A stretch of DNA of 21,253 nt from Coptodactyla brooksi (lineage: Eukaryota > Arthropoda > Insecta > Coleoptera > Scarabaeidae). Below the pieces are notes generated by a model that searched no databases, was not told the DNA's origin, and saw nothing but the letters and a program-made list of their open reading frames with translations. Below, one piece after another: positions 9,547 through 18,639 of this stretch (position 1 is the first letter of the stretch; every line of letters begins with the position of its first letter). The DNA lies in assembly GCA_033557675.1 (NCBI GenBank), contig JAWQRM010000580.1:1-21253 (forward strand). Direction: 5' to 3'. Position numbers and translations under genes: made by a program.

Positions 9547-10091
9547 CTGCAATAACTGGTACGTCAAAATCAAAGCTACTTGGCACCTGCCCGCAAGATG
9601 TCGTACTCGCTTGTGAGCTCACATGCCTTGTTTTCTGTAACGGAGGATTTTTACTCTGAGAAATCGCCAACCCTCTCCTCAAATTTCCTCTAGTGGGAGA
9701 TGGTGGAGGATAGGATATTCCTCGGTGAGTGGGACTTAACAAGTGACTGCTGGCTCCCCCAGAAGACGCGTTTTTGGCGTTTGGTACGTTAAGCATGTTT
9801 TGGTTTAGGTTAAGGCTTAAGGTACCGATGTTTGGGGAACCTAGGGTTAAATTTGGAAGGCTTTGGCCTAGGTTGGTATAGGGTTGAACCGAAAGGGTAT
9901 TTGGGGTCTTGTTCAGGAGGCGTTGCTTGAAGGAGTTCTTCTGAGAGACGGGACTTCGATCTGGAGGAAGCGGTTGGACGCCCTCGTCGCTTGAGATTGA
10001 AGCCGTGCGATTTTCATTTTCTACAGATACAGCTCTGGAATGGTCCTTTCCTGAGCCGATCGAGGATTGATCGTTCATCTCAACGGATCCG
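9547..10091 (-). CDS. Candidate coding exon 1 of an unidentified host gene (disordered Ser/Pro-rich region)
   Basis: A 545 bp minus-strand block with no stop, clearly richer in G+C than its surroundings. It is bounded by an acceptor (tgtttttcag-like: cttgttttcag, AG at 10093-10092) and a consensus donor (CAG|gtgagt, GT at 9546-9545). It encodes about 181 residues. The start is acidic and polar (VEMNDQSSIGSGKDHSRAVS), followed by ASISSDEGVQPLPPDRSPVS, a repeated SLPNLTL/LNLNQN-type Asn/Leu-rich section, then Pro/Ser-rich PPPSPTRGNLRRG, and it ends FDFDVPVIA. The composition is typical of a disordered linker with candidate SP/TP phosphorylation sites in a large cytoplasmic protein; no catalytic domain is visible. 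An internal ATG (the M of VEMNDQ) exists, but the good acceptor suggests earlier exons lie beyond this window on the minus strand. I considered a hyccin/FAM126-like tail from the SLPN-type motif but cannot support it. It joins exon 3555-3679 in phase. Confidence 0.65.
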
Positions 10092-10331
10092 CTGAAAACA
10101 AGTACACAGATTGGTAGAAGAATTGACAAATTAATTAAAAAGTTATTATTATTACATTATTAATTGTGAAGTAAATAAATTTATTAAGTATTTTTCAAAA
10201 CGAACTTCCCAGAGTATTTAGTTTAAACGTTAATTTCTAAAATATAGGTACTATGTAACAAATTATTATGTTTGTTAGTTTTTGGGCGTTGGCGTTATTT
10301 ATTTCTTGAATTTCCTGTATTCGGTACTCTA
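10092..10331. other. AT-rich, presumed intron sequence upstream of exon 1
   Basis: No coding signal seen. It contains the polypyrimidine tract and acceptor of the minus-strand exon at its left edge. Confidence 0.3.
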
Positions 10332-10445
10332 GAAGTACAGAAAAACCCATACTACATAAACCAAAAGGACCTTAGAGATATGATCAGAGATGTTCACAAC
10401 ACCAAGTCCAGTGTCGAAGTTTTGGCAGCTAGACTCACGCAGTAG
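10332..10445 (+). pseudogene. Short transposon-derived coding fragment
   Basis: A 37-codon frame ending at TAG (10443-10445). It contains YYINQKDLRDMIRDVHNTK followed by SSVEVLAARLTQ, which looks like the D(L/M)IRDL.L.K..AE.L.SRL pattern often seen as scattered transposon-derived coding fragments in insect genomes. It lies just upstream of the integrase relic and may belong to the same or a neighbouring insertion. The assignment is tentative. Confidence 0.3.
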
Positions 10446-10482
10446 TATTTGGTATATGTTACCGCTAAAGCTCGAAAGTCTC

Positions 10483-10520
10483 TAATGTGCGCATTACCTA
10501 GCTAATTTGCAGATTAACTG
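10483..10520 (+). repeat. Left copy of short repeat flanking the integrase relic
   Basis: The segment taatgtgcgcattacctagc and its continuation (to about 10518) align with 12427-12462 at most positions. It lies upstream of the integrase relic. It could be a terminal or subterminal repeat of that element. Confidence 0.4.
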
Positions 10521-10624
10521 ATTTGCTCCGTTAACGTGCGGAATCAAGACGTTTAATGCTATGCTACGTTTAAGGCTATAATGTATAAAGGTAATAAAGG
10601 TATAATGTATACTGTACAAGGCTG

Positions 10625-12205
10625 TTGAAAACTCATGAGCCATTGTCAGATGCACGAGAAAGTGTGAAAAAGTTTGTCCATGTCGAAGAATTGTTTGACA
10701 TTGCATTCTATCGTTTGTCAATTGGTCATGGTGGAAGAGACAGAATGATTAAGCAATTAAATACACTTTATAAAAATATAACCCAAGTCCAAACAAAAAT
10801 GTTCTTGGATTTGTGCGAACCTTATTAACAAAAACAAAAAGGTGTGAAAAAAGGACTGTTGTAAAGCCTATTATTTCATCGCATTTCAATAGCAGATGCC
10901 AGGTGGATCTCATCTATTATCAATCTCATTTCTAAATCTCAGTTCCTTCTCGTATGCCAATACTACTTAACAAACTTTGTTGGATTGAAGCTGCTCACTT
11001 CAAAACGGGCAGATGAAATAGCCTATAACTTGCTTGATATATTTTTCCTTTTTGGCGATCCAAGTATTTTGCATTCTGACAATGGACGCGAATTTTGTAA
11101 TAAAACCTTAGAATGCGTAACACAGTTGAGGCCAGAAGTCAAATTTGTTAATGGCAAACCTAGACACAGCTAAAGTCAAGCAAGTGTCGAACGAGCAAAT
11201 CAAGACACTGAAAACATATTCACTACTTAGAATGCTGATAACCAAACTGACAAGTATAACCAAACTGATAACCAAACTGACAATTTATGAAGAATCCTGC
11301 CTATAATTCTGGAATCAAAAGAAGCCCATACGAAGTCATGTTCGGTCGTTCCGCAAAAGTGGGATTGTCTTCTTCTATTATACCGCAAAGTCTATTACAT
11401 TCCATAAATTCTGAAGAAGATATGGAGAAATTAGAAAATTCACAAGAGACTGTGATTATGGGATCACAGTTAAATCTTACTCAAAAGGACATTTTGTTAT
11501 CGCCTGCTTCCACAGAATCACCTATAGTAATCTTAAATTGCCTTCTACACATCCAAGTCATCATAGTTTCGTACAGAGCCTGTAAAGAGGACTATACAAG
11601 ACATGGCCTGTACTGTTTGCTCAAAAGCAACATCAAGTGCTCACATGTGTAAATCGTGTGATATATTTGTTCACGTAATTTGTGGTGAAATAGATCCTGA
11701 AAAGGAAGGGCATGGTAAGAATGTATTGTACGACATCTGTAAAAAGAATATGGATCAGAAAATACAGTGTGATGAAGCTAAGAAAGGTTTAGAACAGCAA
11801 TCAAAGGAAATGTTAGCAGTTTCTAATGCAAAGCACCCAAATGTTGACGAAGGTGTCACTGTGAAAAGTACCTGAAGTAGACAGACCAAAAACTGATGCC
11901 CGCTCGATTTTAGCTGTGGTTCTTAGTAAAACAGAGGATGGCTTTTTTAAACTTGGTACTAAAACAGATATTTTAAAACAATTGTATGCCAGATCTGAAT
12001 TCAGTGTTTGCAAAGAGAAATTTTTAACGAAAGAAGATATCCAGCTGCAGAAATACTTTACGTCAAACAGCAATAAAACAATCCCTTGGCACTAGGCAAG
12101 ATTTTACAAAATGTGACTGCAAATCTCAATGTACCACAAATAGATGTGCTTGTCGCAAAAACCAATTGCTATGTAATTCAAAGGTCACCAATCTTTAAAT
12201 TGCAC
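10625..12205 (+). pseudogene. KRBA2/SCAND3-like integrase protein relic (DDE integrase, zinc finger, Cys-rich tail)
   Basis: A dead gene read through several frames. From 10640 there is the zinc-binding N-terminal part (AFYRLSIGHGGRDRMIKQLN, then LYKNITQVQTKMFLDLCEPY and a stop). An integrase core follows, with first aspartate in SRCQVDLIYY (about 10900), second in SILHSDNGREF (about 11070) and glutamate in ASVERANQD (about 11185). All three catalytic acids survive, but stops and frame changes separate them. YNSGIKRSPYEVMFGRSAKVG (split here as seen) follows at 11290-11365, then a C..C/H zinc-binding segment (ACTVCSKATSSAHMCKSCD) at 11600-11665. Next is RPKTDARSILAVVLSKTEDG with DILKQLYARSEF (11890-12005), and finally a Cys-rich tail (KCDCKSQCTTNRCACRK) near 12106-12156. 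This domain order is that of the widespread arthropod KRBA2-like or SCAND3-like integrase proteins, derived from Ginger- or gypsy-type integrases. At least five disruptions are visible. Confidence 0.75.
11238..11283 (+). repeat. Three tandem copies of a ~13 bp unit inside the integrase relic
   Basis: The unit ataaccaaactga occurs three times (starting at 11238, 11256 and 11268). It replaces the expected segment after the catalytic glutamate, so it is a local expansion in a dead gene. Confidence 0.7.
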
Positions 12206-12700
12206 TAATAAGTAAGCATACTTTTTTTAAATTGTTTTTTAATTAATGTTTTCTAATTGACTGATGATTGATTCTCTCAACTAATTTGTTGGTTATTTGA
12301 TTGTATTAACTTGATTATTTAGATATCGAAAAATAAATAAATAACATTATGTTAATTTAAGCGTTCAGAAACGTTGCTGTTTTTCCAACAAAGATCTTAT
12401 TTTCACTTTAACGAGTGCCTAGTAGGTAATGTGCAGATTATCTAGTTAATCTGCCGATTACCCAGATAATCTGTAGAATAACTGATTTCTGCATTTTAGC
12501 AGTAACATGTACATGGGTGCATGTCTCAGATCAGAGACATCCACACCGATGTCACTACATTTTTTCATGCTTCTCTAAAGTTCAAAATGAGCTCTATTTC
12601 TCTCAGAATTGTTTGTTAGAAGCAACGGGAATTTCTTGCAACTGGAGCAACCTAGGGACAAACTCGTGCTACTCTATAATAGAAACAAGTATCCATTTCT
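12206..12700. other. Non-coding segment after the integrase relic
   Basis: AT-rich sequence containing the right flanking repeat near 12427-12475. No gene is supported; open frames at the right end are produced by the adjacent CT repeat. Confidence 0.35.
12427..12475 (+). repeat. Right copy of the short repeat, with internal inverted motifs
   Basis: It starts taatgtgcagattatctag and aligns with 10483-10520. It also contains a perfect 10 bp inverted pair, cagattatct (12434-12443) and agataatctg (12464-12473), and a near-palindrome around ctag. It may be the right terminal region of the integrase element. Confidence 0.45.
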
Positions 12701-12701
12701 T

Positions 12702-12702
12702 G

Positions 12703-12742
<40 letters not shown>

Positions 12743-12744
12743 TT

Positions 12745-12781
<37 letters not shown>

Positions 12782-12782
12782 A
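12702..12782 (+). repeat. CT microsatellite
   Basis: About 80 bp of (CT)n interrupted by a few ttt steps. The long Ser/Leu and Arg/Glu open frames over it are artefacts of the dinucleotide repeat. Confidence 0.98.
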
Positions 12783-12819
12783 CTTGTTGCATCTCGAAGA
12801 GGTTTAATAACAATAACAG

Positions 12820-12850
12820 GACTTTGAAGGACTTGATGAAGGACTTGATG
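12820..12850 (+). repeat. Tandem gaaggacttgat units
   Basis: Two to three short tandem copies of aaggacttgatg directly after the microsatellite; minor slippage repeat. Confidence 0.7.
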
Positions 12851-12899
12851 CCTTCCATTATGAGCGTTACTGGTGGGAAGTCAATGAAAACTTTAGGTT

Positions 12900-13400
12900 T
12901 TACGAAGCATCCCTGGTGCTAGTGCCTACAGGATGGAAATATGAATAAAGTTAGGAGTTAGAGTTCGGGTATATGCGTTGTAGAATAGTATCAAGTGGTG
13001 GGCCCTAGGTTGAAGAATGTCCTTCAATCGTCATAAATTCAAAGAAGATTTTGGAATCGTACACGGACAAGCAAAGCGAGTATATCCACTAGGATCATGA
13101 TAAGATACTCTATATAAGGAATGATCCCTGAAAGTGACTTACAGCACGATCATAAATGATGCTGCCCAGTGGTATCGTTCAGCTTTTCAAGGTTTTTGTA
13201 TATTTTGCTATAGAATGTTTCAGTGGTTGAATATTGCCGTCCGAATCCGAAACGATGGTTAGATATTGATTCCTTATCTTCAATAATTGGAGCCTTTGTA
13301 GCAGTAAGTTTTCATATACCCTTGATATTATTGGCAGGTGACTATCGATGTATACGACTCACACATTTTAGGAGAAGTACGACTTCAGCAACTTTCCATT
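12900..13400 (-). mobile_element. Second Jockey-type reverse transcriptase relic
   Basis: The minus strand from about 13290 reads APIIEDKESISNHRFGFGRQ then YSTTETF, matching the Jockey RT block LQPIIEDKN.IP.HQFGFR..HST.EQ. Upstream, near 13365, SYTSIVTCQ may be a degenerate SYRPISLL. Further along, near 13040-12950, HSST followed after a stop by GPPLDTILYNAYTRTLTPN resembles the PQGS.LGP.LY..YT.DLP motif that precedes the catalytic YADD. The frame changes and several stops make it a dead copy. The part of the RT domain represented is the one missing from the relic at 7450-8310, but the two are separated by the host exon and by other insertions, so they are treated as different copies. Confidence 0.6.
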
Positions 13401-13416
13401 GGGGTGACACTAGGCA

Positions 13417-13448
13417 AATTCTCCTAACTTTTCTAAGTTAGGAGAATT
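13417..13448. repeat. Hairpin with 14 bp perfect arms
   Basis: Arms 13417-13430 and 13435-13448 are exact reverse complements around a 4 nt loop (ttct). The core ctcctaa unit recurs twice more by 13470 (ctcctaaga, ctcctaagt), so this is a small cluster of the same motif in both orientations. Confidence 0.85.
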
Positions 13449-14999
13449 CTCCTAAGAATATTCTCCTAAGTTTTCTTGAATATTGAGTTTTTACTTTTGC
13501 CTAAGATATTTATAATTTGAAAATTTGCCTCTCTATTGCCAGGTATGTGTCAATTTTTGTGGAGGTGCTCTGCGTAATTTGAATATTGTTTTTATATAGG
13601 ATGTTATGTGTTCTTTGTATCTATCACTGAACTATCTATATCCGATATATAATATTTCATTTCGCATGTGCCACATTTCATTTTGTATTGTTTTGGATTC
13701 TCATTAGCAACCATAATTGAGTCAACACTCAATTATGGTTGCTAATGTCTAACAATAAGATATTTAATATGTGGTAGATTTATATTCTAGAGTGATCCGA
13801 CTTTTGAAGATCCCTTCAATGAATGTTTTGTATTTTTATATTATCTGAGTATCTAATTGTAATATTTATTGAAAAAAACAGTAGTTCCAATGGCAGTGCT
13901 GCATAATATTAAAGGGCAGTCGCGAACACAGTGATTTGTCATGCCGCTTTCTGTTTATTCCATGCGTCGGATAAGTTCGTTGAATAAGCTCGTGGCAAAA
14001 CAAATGGTTAACGTGTATATGCAATTTGTATAACGAACCGGAAATGCAGTATGTAATACGATTAACACACAGAATCTATAGACGTTCGAAGGAGAAGCAT
14101 GACTAATCACAATAATCCTGATTACGTGTTTTCGTAGAGGCGTATTTATCTAATAGAGGTCCATGACAAGCTATTAAAACAAAGAAGGATAAAAAGTACA
14201 CTACGTTGATATGTCGGCATCAATACAATGGCCATTTAAAAATTCTGGAAGCTCATTTTGGGAGTTTATTAAAAAGTTTTTATTAACTTTATAGATAAAA
14301 ATATATACTAACGCGGAAGGCTTTGTAAAGGTCGATTTATAAGATTACCGTTACGGTATACCAAAGATAATCCTCAATATTCTCTTTCACATAACAAATA
14401 ATCCCCATTCCCCCAAATTGTAAAATATTACATGACAGAATTTGCGGGGTAAAAGCGAAATATAAGCTTCTCTACGCTTACACGCTCGTAACAGCTAACG
14501 TAGCGAGTTTGGTATTATGAACATAATAATATATAAGAAGATGATTTTCAAAGGGTTATTGATAGAACTCCGATAGCTAAGGCTTCTCTCGTCTTGAGGG
14601 TACTTGGAGGTATTTTCCTTTCTAATTTGTAATTTCGTCAAGTATGTAGTGCTGCATTATGCATGTAGTTTGAAAGGCAGTTCTGGATGTCCAGGAAGAA
14701 AGAAATGAACGTGTTGAGATATTCTGCTTGATCGTTTGTAGTTTTATGTAATACTTTATTAACATATAATTTTATAATATATGTGATGATTATTCTTATA
14801 ACTGTACTTTGTTCGTGGTAAAGCACGTGTCACATAACTTCACTTTCTTATTTTTAACGTCTCTAATAATGGTAGCGTCGTCTTATACTATTAACTATAT
14901 AAAACTAAATCATTAACCTCCTTGATTTTTATTTTTTAAAAAAGGAATTAGAATTATTAATTGCCAGTATTTAAACCTAACAAACTTCTGAAGCTTTGT
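13449..14999. other. No gene recognised; contains one long hairpin
   Basis: About 1.5 kb of AT-rich sequence without supported coding similarity. The part just right of 14820 follows the RNase H end of the copia relic on the minus strand, so it may include remains of that element's 3' LTR. I cannot define LTR ends because no second copy is visible in the window. Confidence 0.3.
13702..13747. repeat. Perfect inverted repeat, 21 bp arms, 4 nt loop
   Basis: 13702-13722 and 13727-13747 are exact reverse complements with loop caac. The core of the right arm reads caattatggttgctaatg. It has no GC-plus-T-tract terminator character. It could be a foldback junction or a recent palindromic duplication. 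Confidence 0.95.
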
Positions 15000-15004
15000 A
15001 ACTT

Positions 15005-17480
15005 CGTTTTACCCAAAGACTTAGTATGTCCGCTAGTTGATCATTTGATGAGATCTTCTGAACGCTGATCAAACCTTTCCTTTCATAGTCATGAACAAAA
15101 TCGTAGCTAATATCAATGTGTTTAGAATTTTTTGAAAAGTTACCATTCTTTGTTAAAGCTATTTACCTAGATCTTCTAATATTCCCTTAATCGGTAAAAT
15201 TTCTTCTACACAATTTGCGAGTGCACATTCCGCATGCGTTGAAGCTCTTGTAACAATTCTTTGTTTTTGTAATTTCTATATAACAATGTTTCCTAAGACT
15301 CGTACTACTATTCTGGTGGTAGATTTTCTGCCTATTGCGTCTGATGCCCAATCAGTATCTATATAAGCATCCATTACTTCAGTTACTTTAGCTGAATGTG
15401 TTTGAAACTTTAATTTTATACAACGAGTGTAATATAGATATTTCAGAACGCGTATAGCACATTTGTAATGTGTATTACCATAACTGTTGGCATATAACTA
15501 ATAACATGGCATACCTCCTAATATCGAGTCTGTGCGCGCTATCCCATGACTTTTGTCACCTTAGTGTATATAGTAGAGCACCAATCAAGTTTATGTACTT
15601 TCATTTCCATTGGAGTCTCATAGGTTTTGGAGTCGATAATACCATATTTATTTGCAAGACTCTCTAGATATTTTGTTGACATCCGCTTGTTATTTCTATT
15701 ATATTGAATTTCAATTCCAAGTCTTTCATCTGAAATTTTTGCCTTAACATATTTTTAATCTTTTGCATCGCTTTCTCAACAGGTCCCCAAATCAATACAC
15801 CATCTACATACAGAATAATGCATATTTGGCTATTTGTAACGTTTCCTTTCTATTAACAATAATCAAATGTTGAGCTTTTTAGATTTATACTTGTCATAAA
15901 ATTATGAAAGCACTCATACCAATCACGTGGACTTTCTCTTAATCCGTAGAGTGATGTCTCTAGAAGCCACACTTTATTTGGTTCAATCTCGCAACCATCT
16001 GGTAGATAAACAAATAGTAGACTTTATTTTTCCATTTAGAAAAGCTGTTTGAATACCCATTTGTTCGATTTTCCAAGCAATTAACAATAATACTTTCAGT
16101 GTGTTCATTCTTGCCACTGCTGAGTCTACTTCTTCATTTTCTTGATAAAATTGCCGACAACCCGTGCTTTATATTTGCCATCAGTTTTGATTCGATAAAC
16201 CCATTTGACTTTAACAATATTTTCAAGTTCATTATTTGTTGCATTTTTCCATTTTCAGGAACTAAAGCATTCGAGTAATTTATAGAAACATGATCGTTGC
16301 ATCTTTTTCACTGTCGGTGGTATTCAATTTAGAAATAAATTCTTGATTTTATTCGGTTGTTCTCAAATCATCGTCTCCAGAAATTTCTTGAGTGTTTTGT
16401 TCGCATTAACCACCTTCAAGTTTGATATATCTCGTATCACCTTCATTAAACTGTACATGACGACTTATGATTATTTTATCTTTAACCAATATTCTATAGC
16501 CTGCGTTTGTGTAGCCCACTAATACGCCTTCTTGACCCTTTTGATCTAGTTTTGAACAGCGACATTGTTCAGGAATTCTAGCATATGCCATACTAGAATT
16601 TTATGCTGGAAACCTTTTTTATTAAACAGTACTTCATATGGTGTTTTTCTACCTTTTGTATTAGCCGGCAATCGGTTTCCTATATAAGTAGTCGCGTATA
16701 TACGTTTTGGTCAACATTTTGTATTAAGTTTTGCCTCAGAGTTCATAGCCTGCCTCATTTGCCTCAGTCTTTATAGTTGTTCTATTATATCTTTCTGCAA
16801 CCCCGTTTAGCTCATGCGTGTGTGGTGGACCAGGTTGTAAGTATATACCTTCTTTTTGCCAGTTCATAAAAGTCTTTGTTTATATATTCCTGTCCATTAC
16901 CGCAACGAATTTCCTTAATTTTCCTTCCCACTTGATTTTTCATCAAGTTTATGTATTCGACAAAGTCATCGAAAACATTAGTTTTATTTTTTATACAGTA
17001 TACAATGGCAATTTTGCTGAAATCATCAATAAAGGATACAAAATATCGTTCACCTTTGTAGCTAGTTTGTTTAATTGGTCCATTTAGCCATTTTACATCT
17101 ATGTGAACTATTTCTGAAATATCGCTAGCCCTGTTTCGGTTGTTCTTAAACTTCACATTTGTCATTTTATTTTTCAAGCATATTTCACACTTTAAGAATT
17201 CGTTTTCAATTTTCTCAGGCAATCCTTCGACCAGTTCCAATTTACACAAATGATTTAACTCTTAATCTTTTAAATTTACATGACCAAGTATTCGATGCCA
17301 TTTTTCCCTTTTTGAAATTTCTTCTGAGCGAGTATAAGTTGCAGTTTTGGAGTTTAGAACTTTACAGTTTAGTTCAAAAAGTTTGTTTCTTTTAATAGCA
17401 ACGACAATTAATTCATTTTTACAGTTGTAAATTTTTGCAGTACTATTCTTAAATACAACAAAGTTCTTGATTTACAATAA
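15005..17480 (-). mobile_element. Ty1/copia retrotransposon polyprotein relic
   Basis: Minus-strand pieces run in copia order. GAG-pre-integrase comes first: AKIYNCKNELIVVAIKRNKL, then KWHRILGHVNL (about 17300). The integrase zinc pair is at LKCEICLKN and the first catalytic Asp is in EIVHIDVKW. The second is lost, since EIRCGNGQEY stands where SDNG is usual. The catalytic Glu is in HELNGVAERYNRT, in a shifted frame near 16790. Next come KTPYEVLFNKKG and AYARIPEQCRCSKLD with GVLVGYTNAGYRI (16591-16460). RT follows: VKVKWVYRIKTDGKYKARVV (about 16220), then LYGLRESPRDWYECF (about 15940), then ILYVDGVLIWG (about 15810), where YVDG replaces catalytic YVDD. RNase H ends the series: DAYIDTDWASDAIGRKST (about 15350) and SKHIDISYDFVHDYERKG with NDQLADILSL (about 15110-15030). 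Many stops and shifts; inactive. Gag and protease are not seen, and no LTR pair could be delimited. Confidence 0.9.
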
Positions 17481-17499
17481 AAGAAAGACTTAACAAATT

Positions 17500-17835
17500 T
17501 TGATTCGTATTTGGCACATAGCAGGGTTACGATATAAAGTTCACCTTTCAATTGCTCAGAGATCCCTCAATTACGAACATAATTCTCTCAAATACGATTT
17601 GAATAAGGAAAATTTGCAAGCATATATAGGATTACTTCTAGTAGCGGATGTATTTCGATCTCATGGAGAATGTACAAAATCTGTGGAATGCAGAAACTGC
17701 TGGATATATTTTCCAAGCAGCAACGTCAATAAGAACTATCTTACTCATGTTGCACTTAGAAAAGATGATTGCCTACTTAGAACAGTAAAGAATAAATTGG
17801 CACCTTTCAGGGATTTGTGGAAGAAATATAATTAA
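17500..17835 (+). mobile_element. piggyBac transposase N-terminal fragment
   Basis: A plus-strand frame ending in a stop at 17833-17835. It contains LNKENLQAYIGLLLVADVFR, matching the start of the piggyBac transposase domain (E.. AFIGLL.L.G...). It then has CWIYFPSSNVNKNYLTHVAL, where PIF...MS.NRF..IL..LRFDD is usual, and NKLAPFRDLWKKYN, matching the DKLAPIRD.(W/F)..(F/W)N motif. The DDE catalytic part is missing. The frame starts right where the copia relic on the other strand fades out (about 17490), so this looks like a junction of two insertions. The initiation codon is not a real start; the first residues (MIRIWHIAGLRY) may be copia-derived or chance. Confidence 0.65.
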
Positions 17836-17936
17836 GAAATGTAAACAGCTATTAGGTGTGCTTCATAAGTATATATGTAAATCTTACGTTACTTAGGCTT
17901 GCCCCATTCGTAAAAAATAATTGTCTAGACTTTTTT

Positions 17937-18162
17937 ATTTTAAGTAATTAAATACTTTAATTGAATAAAAGTAAAATAGACCGTGAACCAGAATTTAAAC
18001 CTGCGACCTTTGGTTTCACGCCAAACGGTCTAACCACTGAGCTATGCTGGGGTCCCTCCCGTTCTTTGGAAAATTTTCATGTTGTTCTAACTCCTCTTGT
18101 TCGAATCCTGCTCCGCAGTCTATTTTTCTCTTGTTCAATTAAATTACTTAATTACTTAAAAT
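17937..18162. mobile_element. tRNA-like sequence bracketed by a 27 bp inverted repeat
   Basis: Arms 17937-17963 and 18136-18162 are reverse complements at 25 of 27 positions, and between them lies a minus-strand tRNA-like sequence. Ordinary tRNA SINEs end in tails and have no TIRs, so a 226 bp inverted-repeat unit around a Pol III-type promoter is unusual. The arms are very AT-rich, so a chance origin cannot be ruled out. Confidence 0.5.
17979..18060 (-). tRNA. tRNA-like sequence (pseudo-tRNA or SINE head), anticodon position UGA
   Basis: The minus strand carries an A box, TAGCTCAGTGGTTAGA (18044-18029), and a degenerate B box, GGTTTAAATTC (18001-17991). Between them a 5 bp anticodon stem TTTGG/CCAAA closes the 7 nt loop CGTGAAA, which would place UGA (Ser) at the anticodon. 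Against a functional tRNA: position 33 is G instead of U, the T stem has a mismatch, and no acceptor stem pairs (upstream CCCAGCA against downstream TTCACGG). A Ser tRNA would also have a long variable arm, which is absent. It is therefore a tRNA-derived repeat head or pseudogene. Confidence 0.6.
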
Positions 18163-18639
18163 TCACATACGGACGATATCAATTTCAAGGATCAACATCA
18201 ATTTTATGTATCTACTAATTTTTTATCATCTTTTGTTTTCCATTAATAACGTACTGGGTTAGTGTGACCAGGTGCACCAAGTGTATGTGACATTCTAGGA
18301 GCTAAGACAGGGTTAAAACATTGCCAGCTGTGAATGAAGATGAATATATCTACCCCAAATTAGCCGGACAGAAAAATAGTGGCAAAAACTAGAAAACCTA
18401 GAAAAAGTGGCAAAACAAAGAAATAATAGTTAGCTGGAGCAGAAATTACTTACACAGTACTCGAAAATATCTAATACTTTGAAGACATAATATTATTTTA
18501 CTTGGACGAAACGCGAGTGAGTGAAAGAGATATATGTAGGCACTAAGGTATAATAAGACAAGAATGCCAGAAAACAAGAAACTAATGTGGTGATAGGAAT
18601 TCTGATGTTTGTAATAGACAATGCCAGTTATCATTTCCG
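18163..18639. other. No gene recognised
   Basis: A transitional stretch between the tRNA-like unit and the RT relic. It has repeated agaaaaccta/gtggcaaaa motifs near 18380-18420 but no supported coding. Confidence 0.3.

Noticed and set aside
12517..12858. Long open frames on both strands over the CT repeat (Ser/Leu-rich and Arg/Glu-rich)
   Set aside because: They are translation artefacts of an 80 bp dinucleotide microsatellite; nothing outside the repeat supports a protein.
17979..18060. Functional tRNA-Ser(UGA) gene
   Set aside because: No pairing acceptor stem, G at position 33, degenerate B box, and no long variable arm as expected for tRNA-Ser.
17961..18218. 85-codon plus-strand frame over the tRNA-like unit
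   Set aside because: It opens at a non-ATG codon and is the antisense of the tRNA-derived sequence; no independent coding similarity.
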